DNA from: Bryobacterales bacterium | GTDB lineage: Bacteria; Acidobacteriota; Terriglobia; Bryobacterales; Bryobacteraceae | Reading direction: 5' to 3' | DNA: 18,823 nucleotides | Assembly: GCA_003142355.1 (NCBI GenBank) | Contig: PLMF01000320.1 | Coordinates: 1-18,823, forward strand | Part shown: positions 8,431-16,484 of the stretch, piece after piece | Numbering within the stretch: the first letter of the stretch is position 1 | Layout: each line of letters starts with the position of its first letter | Notes under the pieces: generated by a model | Seen by the model: the letters and a program-made list of their open reading frames with translations, nothing else | Database searches by the model: none | Told to the model about the DNA's origin: nothing | Position numbers and translations under genes: made by a program

Positions 8431-11400
8431 TCACCAGCTCAGTCTCGCCACCAACTGCATGCGGCGAGCGTTGTTCGTCTGTGCCCCCCACTTGCCCCAG
8501 TTGGCGTTGGTGAGCGTCGTTGCGCCGCTCAACGGGCCGAACGCGACGCGGTTCAGGACGTTGAACCCCTCGAAACGGAACTCAAGGCGAGCCTTTTCCT
8601 TCAGGTTGAACGTACGGGCCACGTTTTCATTCTCATTGAAGCTCGGCCAATAGCGCATCTTGGGATTATACCGGGTCGCATTTCCCATCGAGGTGTAGTC
8701 CTGCGTCGGGAAGAAAGACTGCGGCTGGAGATAGAGTTCCGTGTTGGGATCGAACCTGCCGCTGTAGGTACCGCCCCAGCCGTTGTAAGTGGTGATTTGG
8801 GCTTGGTTGGTGAACTCTCCGATGGGGAACGAGATGGGCGAGGTGAGGGCCATCGGCGTTCCGCTGGCATAGCTTTGGATGCCGGAGATGCGCCAGCCGC
8901 CCAAGATGGCGGCAGCCACGCCGCGGTTGTTCAGAAGCGCTTTCCCTTTCCCTAAGGGGAGTTCGTACGCGTACGTGAATAGCACCACGTGCGTCTGATC
9001 CCCACCCATAATCGACTTGAGCAGCCTCCGGTCGTACTGGTCGCCGCCGGCGGAGGAAGAGGTGCTGGCGTCGGCGTCGCCTATCCACTTCGAGAGCTTG
9101 TAGGAGGCTTGCACGGTCAATCCCGCCCCCAACCGCTTGTTGTACTTGACAATGAAGGCGTTATACGTGGAATGGCCGGCCCGGTCTCCTCCGCCAAGCT
9201 GCGAGTCGATATACCCGTACTGCGGATAGGGCCTCATGGCTTGCGTCACCGACGCTCCGTTGCCCCACAGCGTGTTGAAGGGAACGCAGCCCGTCGAGCC
9301 GGCGGCGCAGGTCCACGGCGGGGAGACCCCGGCCGCGATCGCCGTGGCCGAGCCCACCAGCGAGCCCAGCGCCGTGCGCCCGGCCGCCGTGAACGGATTC
9401 AGACTGGCGGGCAGGGACCGGTATGGGAGTTGGTTGAGGGCCAGAATATTCGACGTCAGATGGCTGGCCAGCGTCGCCAGGTAGTCGACCTCGAGCGAGG
9501 AGGTAGAGCTAACCTGCCGCTGGAGGGCGAAGGAGTAACCCAACTCGCCGGAGGGCGAGTTCCCGCTTATCCCGTTCCAGTACGGAATGCCGGACAGGCC
9601 GTTGGCGACGCTTGGATCGATCATCGGCGGCACGTTGTATTTCGGATGGCCTTGCTGAAGTATCCAGAGCGGCTGGATGCCGTTGGTCGTGTCGGTCGCC
9701 GTCGACTTCACCACAAAACCGATGTAGTGCGAAGAGCCGTTGGCTCCTTCCACCGGTCCGAAGTAGCGCGAGGCGGAGCCGCGGATGGTGGTCTTATCGT
9801 TCAGGGCCCAGGCGAAACCAAGCCGGGGCTCCTTGCCGTACCAGTTGGGGACCAGCGACTTGCTGCCCGCCCGGCCCGTACCGGTTCCGGCGAACACGAT
9901 GGCGCCCGGACGCCCGCCCGCGGCCGGGTTCGCAAGGGCCAGGTTCAGATCGCTCAACCGGCCGTCGCCATTATCCGGCGCCAGGTTCAGATCGGCGCGG
10001 AAGCCGACGTTCACCGTGAGCTTACGCGAAACCTTCCAGTCGTCCTGTACATATGCCTGGTGAGTACGGTACACCAAGGTAACGTAGCGGACCGTATCCA
10101 GGTTGTCGCCGTTCACCTGTCCTAGCAGCATGGACGCCAACCCGTTGCCGCCGCCGGCCGCCTGGCTCGCGGCCCCCGGAATGGACGTGTTGCGCCAACT
10201 GTACACCGTCGTGCCCGATATGTTCTGCGCGCCGAAGCCGTCGTAATGGGTGTCGTTGAAAAAATAACCCCACTGGAAGGTGTGCGCGCCTTTGGTCTTC
10301 GTCATGTCATCGTGCATTTCGAACATCATGCGGTCGGAGCCGTTCGTGCCGGTGTCGCCCCAGGCGGTGAAATCGCCCGTGGTGGTTGGAGGAAAGCTCG
10401 AGCATTCGGGGTAACCCGGTATGCAGATGCCCTTCGCTTTCCAGTACCCGGCGGGCAGCAAGCCGGAGCCCGTGGCGAGCGATTGGTCTACTTCTCGCGC
10501 CGTCGAGCCCTGGTCCTCCAGATAGTGGTTGAATCCGCCGAAGAAGCGGTTGATGAGGGTCGGAGTAATTGTGTAATCCCAATTCCCGCGATACACCTGA
10601 GCGTAGTAAACCCCTACGTCGCCGCCGATCGGGATAGGCAGAGTGTTGGAACCGGTGGGGCCGTACTCGTTTTGGTTCTTGGAGCGGTTCATCAAATACG
10701 AAAAGTGGTGCTTCGAGCCCAGGTTCTGGTCGAGCTTGGCGCTCCACACATCTCGCGGGGTGAGCTGAACGCCGCTGGAAACGTAGTTGTTCCGGACGTA
10801 GGCGGAAGTCCCCGGCGTCAGCGCGACGTTCGGTCTGTTCGGCGCGATCATAGTTTTCAAGTAGGCGGCGATCGGCGCGGCTACCGGGTCGATCTCCGAC
10901 GCGGGAATTTTATTGCCGGCGAAGGGGGTCCTCACATAAGATCCGTTCACCAGGACCTGCGTATTCGGATCGTAGATCGGGTACAACTTGTTGCTTGCGT
11001 CCACCCAATTGCTAAAGTCGCCGCCATACATCTCCGGCGCCGGCACGTTATAAAACGTACCGTTGCTGGCGCCGGCGCGGTTCCGGAATCCTTCGTACGA
11101 GCCGAAGACGAACGTCTTGTTCTTTCCGTTGTAGAGTTTGGGGATCCAGACCGGCCCGCCGCCCGTGACCCCGAAGTTGTTTTGCTTGAGAATGGACCTC
11201 GTGGTGGCGAAGAAAAGGCGGGCATCCAGGTCCTGGTTGCGCAGGAACTCGAATGCGCTGCCATGGAACTGGTTGGTGCCCGACTTGGAGACGAAGGTGA
11301 TGGTTCCGCCCGAGGCGTGGCCCGACTCGGCCTTGAAGCCGCTGCCTTCCACGTTGAACTCCGTGAGAGCTTCCACCGACGGCGAAAACCTGGTGGCCGC

Positions 11401-12012
11401 GTCTGACTGGTCGGCGCCGTTCTTACCGCCGGCCATGGACGAGCCGTCGAGCGCCACGCCAAAGGCATTGTTGCCGCCGCCGATGTGGTATACGCCGTTG
11501 CCATTGCCCACCTCCGGCGTGGACAGCGCAATGTCGAAGGGGCTGCGCGAAGCGCCGTTCACCAAGACCGGCAGTGAGTCGACCAGGAATGCCGATACGG
11601 TCGTAGACACTCTGCCGTTCTCCGTCTGTACTATCTGCGCGGCGGCGTTGACCTCGACCCTTTGCGTCGACGCGCCTACCTCGAGACCGACGTCCACGCC
11701 TGCCGACCCGCCGGGGGTCACCGCCACGCTGTCGGTGACATGGGTCTTGAAGCCGTCCTTCTCGACTTTCAGTTGATATTCGCCGATCGTCAGGGCGGGG
11801 AGCGTGAAAACGCCCGCCGAACTGGTCTCTGTCTTGTGTGACGTGTTGGTACTCTTCTGAATGGCCGTTATTTGGGCGCCGGGCACGACGGCCCCGCTGA
11901 CGTCCGTTACGGTTCCCGTAATCTGGCCTCGATCCCCTTGGCTCAGCAGCGGCATCATGCTCACCACTGCCAGCAGGGTCAAACGCCCAAGCAGGCTCAG
12001 TTTTGTCTTCAT
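8431..12012 (-). CDS. Oar-like TonB-dependent outer-membrane receptor
   Basis: The predicted protein has 1193 residues. Residues 1-25 are a signal peptide. Residues 28-112 form a carboxypeptidase-regulatory-like (CarboxypepD_reg/CNA-B-type) domain (GQITGTVTDVSGAVVPGA, LPALTIGEYQLKVEKDGF). Residues about 118-250 are the plug (VEVNAAAQIVQTENGRVS, GGTITFVSKSGTNQFHGSAF). The rest is a large beta-barrel with alternating aromatic strands, ending in the outer-membrane signature ARLSW with a terminal aromatic residue. No clear TonB box is visible, as is common in this group. Such receptors are abundant in acidobacteria and are thought to import oligosaccharides or other large solutes. The neighbouring GH54 and esterase genes make plant sugar oligomers a plausible cargo, which is an inference. 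AAGGAG lies nine bases before the ATG, and a promoter with a palindromic spacer precedes it. Confidence 0.93.
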   Translation of the reverse strand: MKTKLSLLGRLTLLAVVSMMPLLSQGDRGQITGTVTDVSGAVVPGAQITAIQKSTNTSHKTETSSAGVFTLPALTIGEYQLKVEKDGFKTHVTDSVAVTPGGSAGVDVGLEVGASTQRVEVNAAAQIVQTENGRVSTTVSAFLVDSLPVLVNGASRSPFDIALSTPEVGNGNGVYHIGGGNNAFGVALDGSSMAGGKNGADQSDAATRFSPSVEALTEFNVEGSGFKAESGHASGGTITFVSKSGTNQFHGSAFEFLRNQDLDARLFFATTRSILKQNNFGVTGGGPVWIPKLYNGKNKTFVFGSYEGFRNRAGASNGTFYNVPAPEMYGGDFSNWVDASNKLYPIYDPNTQVLVNGSYVRTPFAGNKIPASEIDPVAAPIAAYLKTMIAPNRPNVALTPGTSAYVRNNYVSSGVQLTPRDVWSAKLDQNLGSKHHFSYLMNRSKNQNEYGPTGSNTLPIPIGGDVGVYYAQVYRGNWDYTITPTLINRFFGGFNHYLEDQGSTAREVDQSLATGSGLLPAGYWKAKGICIPGYPECSSFPPTTTGDFTAWGDTGTNGSDRMMFEMHDDMTKTKGAHTFQWGYFFNDTHYDGFGAQNISGTTVYSWRNTSIPGAASQAAGGGNGLASMLLGQVNGDNLDTVRYVTLVYRTHQAYVQDDWKVSRKLTVNVGFRADLNLAPDNGDGRLSDLNLALANPAAGGRPGAIVFAGTGTGRAGSKSLVPNWYGKEPRLGFAWALNDKTTIRGSASRYFGPVEGANGSSHYIGFVVKSTATDTTNGIQPLWILQQGHPKYNVPPMIDPSVANGLSGIPYWNGISGNSPSGELGYSFALQRQVSSTSSLEVDYLATLASHLTSNILALNQLPYRSLPASLNPFTAAGRTALGSLVGSATAIAAGVSPPWTCAAGSTGCVPFNTLWGNGASVTQAMRPYPQYGYIDSQLGGGDRAGHSTYNAFIVKYNKRLGAGLTVQASYKLSKWIGDADASTSSSAGGDQYDRRLLKSIMGGDQTHVVLFTYAYELPLGKGKALLNNRGVAAAILGGWRISGIQSYASGTPMALTSPISFPIGEFTNQAQITTYNGWGGTYSGRFDPNTELYLQPQSFFPTQDYTSMGNATRYNPKMRYWPSFNENENVARTFNLKEKARLEFRFEGFNVLNRVAFGPLSGATTLTNANWGKWGAQTNNARRMQLVARLSW

Positions 12013-12117
12013 TAGGATCTTCTCCTTGGCCGATCACACGCTTCCGCCATCCGAGAAGGCGCGCAACGGCACCTCCGCCCCCGGCGAATATGGAATTCGC
12101 ACTCTGAAGTCTCAATG

Positions 12118-12146
12118 GGTATATCACGAAACGCGTTCGATGTCAA
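12118..12146 (-). promoter_or_regulatory. sigma70-type promoter of the receptor gene
   Basis: On the minus strand a perfect -35 TTGACA (12141-12146) is followed by a 17-base spacer and a -10 TATACC (12118-12123). Transcription should start near 12111, giving a leader of about 100 bases before the receptor start at 12012. Confidence 0.7.
12127..12139. promoter_or_regulatory. candidate operator in the promoter spacer
   Basis: The spacer between the -35 and -10 boxes holds the perfect palindrome AACGCGTT (12130-12137), flanked by CGA and CG so that the outer arms CGAA/TTCG also pair. A central CG palindrome is typical of LacI-family operators. A bound repressor here would block polymerase directly. 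No regulator gene lies in the window. Confidence 0.4.
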
Positions 12147-12263
12147 CGAGTACTTGCAAGCGCATACACGCGATAGCCAACCGGCCCCGGTTTTCCCTGT
12201 CCCCGGTCTTCCGGCGGACCGGGTCCTACAAGACCTGGGAACGCGGGGCAACCCGACCGGCGT

Positions 12264-12269
12264 TATATT
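12264..12269 (+). promoter_or_regulatory. possible -10 box of the TMTC-like gene
   Basis: TATATT matches the -10 consensus at five of six positions and lies only 10 bases before the GTG start at 12280. No -35 box is evident. If used, the transcript would be almost leaderless, which would agree with the lack of a ribosome site at that start. Confidence 0.3.
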
Positions 12270-12279
12270 GGCATGATAA

Positions 12280-14541
12280 GTGGGGAAGATCGGTAGAGAG
12301 CGGAGATCGCGAGAAGCGTTACGGCCAGCCACTAAGCCGCTGGTCGCGGCCGGAGCGAGGAGCCGGACGTGGCGGCGGCACGGGTGGCGGCTGCTGGCGA
12401 TTTGGGGCCTTATTCTGGTCGCCTATTCCAATTCCTTCCAGGCGGCCCTGGTGTTCGACAATCCCGCGCTGATTGGGCGGGATCCCCGTATCCGCCAGGC
12501 AACACCGCAAAACATCGCGTCCATTCTGACCGGAGGGTATCGGTACGCCAACGCCACCGACGGGCTGTATCGCCCGTTGACCACTTTTTCCTACCTGGTG
12601 AACTACGTGGTTTTCAGCAATGGCCCGCGCCCCGCGGGCTATCACTGGCTCAATCTCGTGGCGCACGAAGTCAATGTTGCACTGGTGTATGCGCTAGGAA
12701 TCACGATTCTCGGAGAGACTGCTCCAGCTTGGGCACTGGCCGCAATTTGGGGGCTGCATCCGCTGCTCACCGAATCCGTCACGAATATTGTGGGGCGGGC
12801 AGACCTGCTGGCCGCCTTCGGCGTGTTGGCGGGGTTGTTATGCCACGTGAGGGGCGCTTCGGCTGCGGGGCGGCGCAAGCTCGCGTGGTTGGCCGGCGTT
12901 GCGGCTGCCCAGGCGATCGGGCTCTTTTCGAAGGAGAGCGCCATAGTCTTGCCCGGCATCATGCTGCTCTACGACCTGACGTGGTTCGACCGGGCCGCGT
13001 GGCGCGGGCGCGCTCCGGCCTACGGCGTGCTGGCGTTGCCGTTCGCGGCATTTTTCTATCTGCGCGGGCAACTCCACCCGCACATGCTGGTCGCCTTCGC
13101 CGAGAATCCCCTTGTGCACGCCGGTTTCTGGACCGCGCGGCTCACCGCCGTCAAAGTAATGGGCAAGTTGCTGTGGCTGTTCTTCTGGCCGGCCCGGTTA
13201 TCGGCGGATTATTCCTATAACGCCGTGCCGCTATTCGGCTGGCGAGCGTCGAACTGGGAAGATGACAAAACGCTCGTTGCGCTCGCTGTTTGCCTCGGCG
13301 CCGCGATTCTGGTCGTGCTTCTGGCCGTCCGCTGGCGCCGCGCGGGCTCCCCGATGCTCTTCTTCCTGGTTTTCTTCTTCGTCGCGGCATCGCCCACTTC
13401 GAATCTGATCGTCCTGATCGGCAGCATCATGGCCGAGCGGTTTCTCTATCTGCCTTCGGTGGGCCTCGCCGGGTTCCTGGTGGCAGCCGTCTATGCGCTT
13501 GGGCGGTGGCTCCCGCTGCGCCCCGCTACGGCGCGAATCGCCTGGGCCGCGCCAGGCATCGTGTGCCTGGCGCTCGCCGCGCGAACCTACGCCCGCAACT
13601 TCGACTGGAAGGATGAACTCAGCCTGTGGACCAGCGCCGTGGACGTCTGTCCGGAGAGCGGCAAGGCGCACTACAATCTGGCCCAAGCGTTAGAGCGCCT
13701 GCCCGGCCGGCTCCCTGAAGCCATTTCCGAGTACCAAACGGCGCTGCGGATCGATCCCGGTGATGTGCAGGCGCACACCAATTTGGGAAACGCGCTGGCG
13801 AGCATCCCCGGCCGGCTCCCTGAAGCCATTGCCGAATACCAAACGGCGCTGCGGATTGACCCTGATCGCGCCGAACCGCACAACGATTTGGGAAACGTGC
13901 TATCGGCCATGCCCGGCCGGCTGCCGGAGGCGATCGCCGAATACCAGGCGGCGCTGCGCATTCGACCCGACAACCCCGAACTGCACTACAATCTGGCGAA
14001 CGCTCTGCTCCTCATGCCCGGCCGGCTGCCGGACGCGATTGCCGAATACCAGGCGGCGCTGCGGATCGACCCGGATCATGCCGATGCGCACGCCAATCTG
14101 GGGCACGCGCTCTCAGGCTTGCCAGGCCGCCTGCCGGAGGCGATTGCCGAGTACCGGGCGGCGTTGCGCATCAACCCCGATCTTGTGAGCGCGCATATGA
14201 ACCTTGCGAACGCGCTATCGGGCGTACCCGGCGGCCTGCCGGAGGCGATTGCCGAATACCGGGCGGCGCTGCGAATTCGACCCGACAATGCGGAAGCCCA
14301 CTATGACCTGGGAACCGCGCTCGAGCGCGTGCCCGGCCGCTTGCCGGCGGCAGTCGCCGAGTACGAAGCGGCCCTGCGCATCGCGCCCAATTTCGTGGAA
14401 GCGCACGTCAACCTCGGAAACGCGCTGGCGCGGACGCCCGGCCGGCAGGCGGAAGCGATTACCGAATATGAAGCCGCCCTGCGCATCAGGCCCGATCCCG
14501 TAGTGCGCCAGATGGTAGACAGACTCCGGGCGCACAGGTAG
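12280..14541 (+). CDS. TMTC-like membrane protein with GT-C core and eight TPRs
   Basis: The predicted protein has 753 residues. After a basic N-terminus (1-35) there are about ten hydrophobic segments up to residue 435, then a soluble TPR array (459-738). The membrane part resembles eukaryotic TMTC proteins (GT-C O-mannosyltransferases with a DUF1736 domain): NSFQAALVFDN at 51-61, YRPLT at 97-101, PAGYHWLNLVAHEVNVALVY at 118-137, LHPLLTESVTNIVGRADLLA at 159-178, FSKESAIVLPG at 216-226 and ERFLYLPSVG at 386-395. The first-loop acidic motif, Phe-Asp-Asp in animal TMTCs, is Phe-Asp-Asn here. The TPR units are 35 residues long with PGRLPEAIAEY cores. It may transfer a sugar from a lipid carrier to exported proteins; the acceptor is unknown. 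GTG 12280 is chosen because no later start precedes the first membrane helix, but no ribosome site is seen. Confidence 0.82.
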   Translation: MGKIGRERRSREALRPATKPLVAAGARSRTWRRHGWRLLAIWGLILVAYSNSFQAALVFDNPALIGRDPRIRQATPQNIASILTGGYRYANATDGLYRPLTTFSYLVNYVVFSNGPRPAGYHWLNLVAHEVNVALVYALGITILGETAPAWALAAIWGLHPLLTESVTNIVGRADLLAAFGVLAGLLCHVRGASAAGRRKLAWLAGVAAAQAIGLFSKESAIVLPGIMLLYDLTWFDRAAWRGRAPAYGVLALPFAAFFYLRGQLHPHMLVAFAENPLVHAGFWTARLTAVKVMGKLLWLFFWPARLSADYSYNAVPLFGWRASNWEDDKTLVALAVCLGAAILVVLLAVRWRRAGSPMLFFLVFFFVAASPTSNLIVLIGSIMAERFLYLPSVGLAGFLVAAVYALGRWLPLRPATARIAWAAPGIVCLALAARTYARNFDWKDELSLWTSAVDVCPESGKAHYNLAQALERLPGRLPEAISEYQTALRIDPGDVQAHTNLGNALASIPGRLPEAIAEYQTALRIDPDRAEPHNDLGNVLSAMPGRLPEAIAEYQAALRIRPDNPELHYNLANALLLMPGRLPDAIAEYQAALRIDPDHADAHANLGHALSGLPGRLPEAIAEYRAALRINPDLVSAHMNLANALSGVPGGLPEAIAEYRAALRIRPDNAEAHYDLGTALERVPGRLPAAVAEYEAALRIAPNFVEAHVNLGNALARTPGRQAEAITEYEAALRIRPDPVVRQMVDRLRAHR
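13654..14493 (+). repeat. tandem array of eight 105-bp TPR-coding units
   Basis: Eight units of 35 codons follow without gaps. Each reads about A-H-x-N-L-G-N-A-L-x-x-x-PGRLPEAIAEYQAALRI-x-P. Units are very similar at the DNA level: the 5' half of each carries a CCCGGCCGGCTGCCGGAGGCGA-like stretch (in part). The unit is one residue longer than the standard 34-residue TPR because of the Pro-Gly-containing turn between helices A and B. Such homogeneity allows unit loss or gain by recombination. Confidence 0.85.
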
Positions 14542-14783
14542 CTCCGCAGGAGCGAAAGGAAGTAGCCCACGGCGCGAGCCGAATATGCGTTAACCTAAGA
14601 CCGACCGGCTGAGCCCGGAGGGCGAAAGAACATAGCCCAAGGCGTCAGCCTTGGGAGAGGGATGAACGGCCGGAAAGCCCCGGAAACGGGGCGTAAGAAG
14701 TGTCACCAGCAGAATTCTTAGGCCCCCACGGGGGCTATGTCGGGGGGGGACTCGGACCCACGGCTAATACGCCGTGGGCTACT
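14541..14783. mobile_element. composite palindromic element with 14-bp inverted ends
   Basis: AGTAGCCCACGGCG at 14561-14574 is repeated in exact inverse at 14770-14783. Between them are further hairpins: CCCAAGGC/GCCTTGGG (14636-14655, loop GTCA), GCCCCG/CGGGGC with a GAAA tetraloop (14677-14692), GCCCC/GGGGC (14722-14735) and CCCACGGC/GCCGTGGG (14757-14778). A further hairpin, GCTCC/GGAGC (14541-14553), begins at the stop codon of the TMTC-like gene. No protein-coding frame is convincing. It resembles REP/BIME-type or non-autonomous miniature elements; no target-site duplication is obvious. The RNA read through it would be highly folded. Confidence 0.65.
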
Positions 14784-14944
14784 CTGGAATCAGAGAGTCC
14801 GCCACTTTTATGTCGCACACCCGCGTGAGACAGGAACCGTGACATGACAGAAGATTGCTGCTAGAATGCACGGAACAAGAGTACAATCCAGTGGCAGCTA
14901 CACAACCTGGTAACGGTCGGTTGATTCGTAAGTACAACCTGCGG

Positions 14945-16306
14945 ATGATCCGCGCGCCCGAAATCCTTGCATCGCTCCTGCTGATCCATTCCGCGTTGTT
15001 TGCCTGGCAGTATGCCACGCACACGCCCATGGTCGACTTTTTCATTTTTTGGTCGGTTCCTCACACGCTTTCCACCAAACCCGTAGCGGACATTTACTCG
15101 GAGGCGGCCCGGCGCGACATGGGGTCGGCAATGGCCGCCGAAGCGGAATTGCCATCGGCTCCGGAGACTCAACGTCAGGCCACCTATGCGAATATGCAGG
15201 ACTCGCTGCATAACGGCAGGGTGGACTCCAGAGGCTCGCCGTTTCTGTACACGCTCATAGGGCTGTTGTCATCCGGCGATTACGAGACCGACCAGAAGCG
15301 TTTCGCCATTGCATGCGGGTTGTGTCTGGCCCTATCCGTGGTGATGCTTTGCCATCTGCTCCGGTTCTCTGTGGTATCGACCATTCTGGTGCTGGCGTTC
15401 CTGGCAGCCGATTTTTCGCCCGTAGTGTCCGATATGGGGGTCGGAAATCTAAACCAGATCCAGTTGTTCGCGGTCGCGCTGTTCATCTTGTTGGCGGCCC
15501 GCTCCCGGCATTTGTCGGCCGGAATCGCAATTGGAATGGCGACGATGATCAAGCCGACCACGTTGATCGTTCTCGCGTTGGCGGTGATCGTCGGCCTCGC
15601 GGACAGGGACTACCGCCGGCTCCTCCGCCTCCTGACTGGCGTGTGCGTTGCGGCCGCGGGGTCCATCGCGGTGTCGGGACTGTACTTCGCCAACCCGAAG
15701 ATGTGGATCGGGTTTGTCAAGAGCTTATCCGACACAGTGGGAGATGGATCTTATCCCTTGGATAAAGGCAACTATGGTTTGGCGAAGCTCTTATTCGGGG
15801 GAACAGGCCCGGGTCCGGCGATCATCCTGATCGTCTTGCTCGCCGCCTTTTCATGGTTGGTGTTCTCCACCCGGCGGAAAGCGCCCGCCGTTGAGCTAGC
15901 CGTGCCTAACGCGTTCGCCGCCGCGGGGGTGGGCTGCGCGCTGATGCTCCTTTCGAGCCCGCTCGCCTGGGTGCACTATTATGTTCTGCTGATCCCGCTT
16001 TCTCTGTATGTGATCCAGCCGGCTCCGGACGGGGAGGCTCCGCCGTTACCGGGCGGCATCATCACGAAACTCCTGGCTTTTGTCCCGCTACTGATGCTCT
16101 CCGTTCTGGTTCAATACAACTTGAGCGGCATTCCTTGGGTTCTGTCAGCCGATTTCAACTGCGCCGCCGTTCTGACCCTGGCGCTCGCGCTGCTTAAGAT
16201 TCGCCGCCAACGCGGATCGATGAGCACCATCCCAGCACCAACGACCACCGGTACGAAACACTCTAAGCCCGGGCGGTCCAAGGTTACTACAGGAAACCCG
16301 GTTTGA
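14945..16306 (+). CDS. GT87 (DUF2029) family polyprenol-dependent glycosyltransferase
   Basis: With the ATG at 14945 the protein has 453 residues and about nine to ten membrane segments. It matches the DUF2029/GT87 pattern: an acidic residue after the first helix (Asp31 in MVDFFIFWS), GVGNLNQIQLF at 166-175, AGIAIGMATMIKPTTLIVLA at 192-211 and SSPLAWVHYYVLLIPLSLYV near 337-356. Known GT87 members move mannose or related sugars from polyprenyl phosphate to glycans on the outer face of the inner membrane. The last 28 residues form a Ser/Thr/Pro-rich tail. The frame stays open upstream to TTG 14855, with a GTG at 14891 that has AAGAG before it, so the start is uncertain. I chose 14945 because the first membrane helix begins five residues later. 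The palindromic element separates it from the TMTC-like gene, another GT-C type. Confidence 0.8.
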   Translation: MIRAPEILASLLLIHSALFAWQYATHTPMVDFFIFWSVPHTLSTKPVADIYSEAARRDMGSAMAAEAELPSAPETQRQATYANMQDSLHNGRVDSRGSPFLYTLIGLLSSGDYETDQKRFAIACGLCLALSVVMLCHLLRFSVVSTILVLAFLAADFSPVVSDMGVGNLNQIQLFAVALFILLAARSRHLSAGIAIGMATMIKPTTLIVLALAVIVGLADRDYRRLLRLLTGVCVAAAGSIAVSGLYFANPKMWIGFVKSLSDTVGDGSYPLDKGNYGLAKLLFGGTGPGPAIILIVLLAAFSWLVFSTRRKAPAVELAVPNAFAAAGVGCALMLLSSPLAWVHYYVLLIPLSLYVIQPAPDGEAPPLPGGIITKLLAFVPLLMLSVLVQYNLSGIPWVLSADFNCAAVLTLALALLKIRRQRGSMSTIPAPTTTGTKHSKPGRSKVTTGNPV

Positions 16307-16413
16307 ACGAAGCCGCCCGCGCGGCGGACGCTACGCTTGCGTGCGATGCCATCCGGATTGTTCGTATTGCTCATCTTGCGTGCGCTCGGTCTCAAATCTG
16401 TTCAAATGCCCTC

Positions 16414-16442
16414 TTGATTGTACTTCGATTTCAGTTTACAAT
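16414..16442 (+). promoter_or_regulatory. promoter of the XRE-ImmA/PIN operon
   Basis: TTGATT (16414-16419) and TACAAT (16437-16442) are separated by exactly 17 bases. The predicted transcript start is near 16450, about 35 bases before the ATG at 16485. The -10 box is inside the left arm of the inverted repeat at 16434-16469. Confidence 0.65.
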
Positions 16443-16469
16443 ACATATTGAAGTTCGTCAATTGTAAAC
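16434..16469. promoter_or_regulatory. 9-bp inverted repeat overlapping the -10 box (candidate operator)
   Basis: GTTTACAAT (16434-16442) and ATTGTAAAC (16461-16469) are perfect reverse complements, with centres 27 bases apart. The left arm covers the -10 box and the right arm lies beyond the expected transcript start. This is the usual layout for autorepression by a dimeric XRE-type protein, such as the product of the gene that starts 16 bases downstream. Confidence 0.65.
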
Positions 16470-16484
16470 CGTAAAGGAGATGCC

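Noticed and set aside
10246..11406. Plus-strand open frame of 386 codons inside the receptor gene
   Set aside because: It is the complement of the receptor coding sequence and shows no family features.
13654..14493. Regular 105-bp repeats considered as a CRISPR-like or satellite array
   Set aside because: The units are contiguous in-frame TPR codons without spacers, so they are protein repeats.
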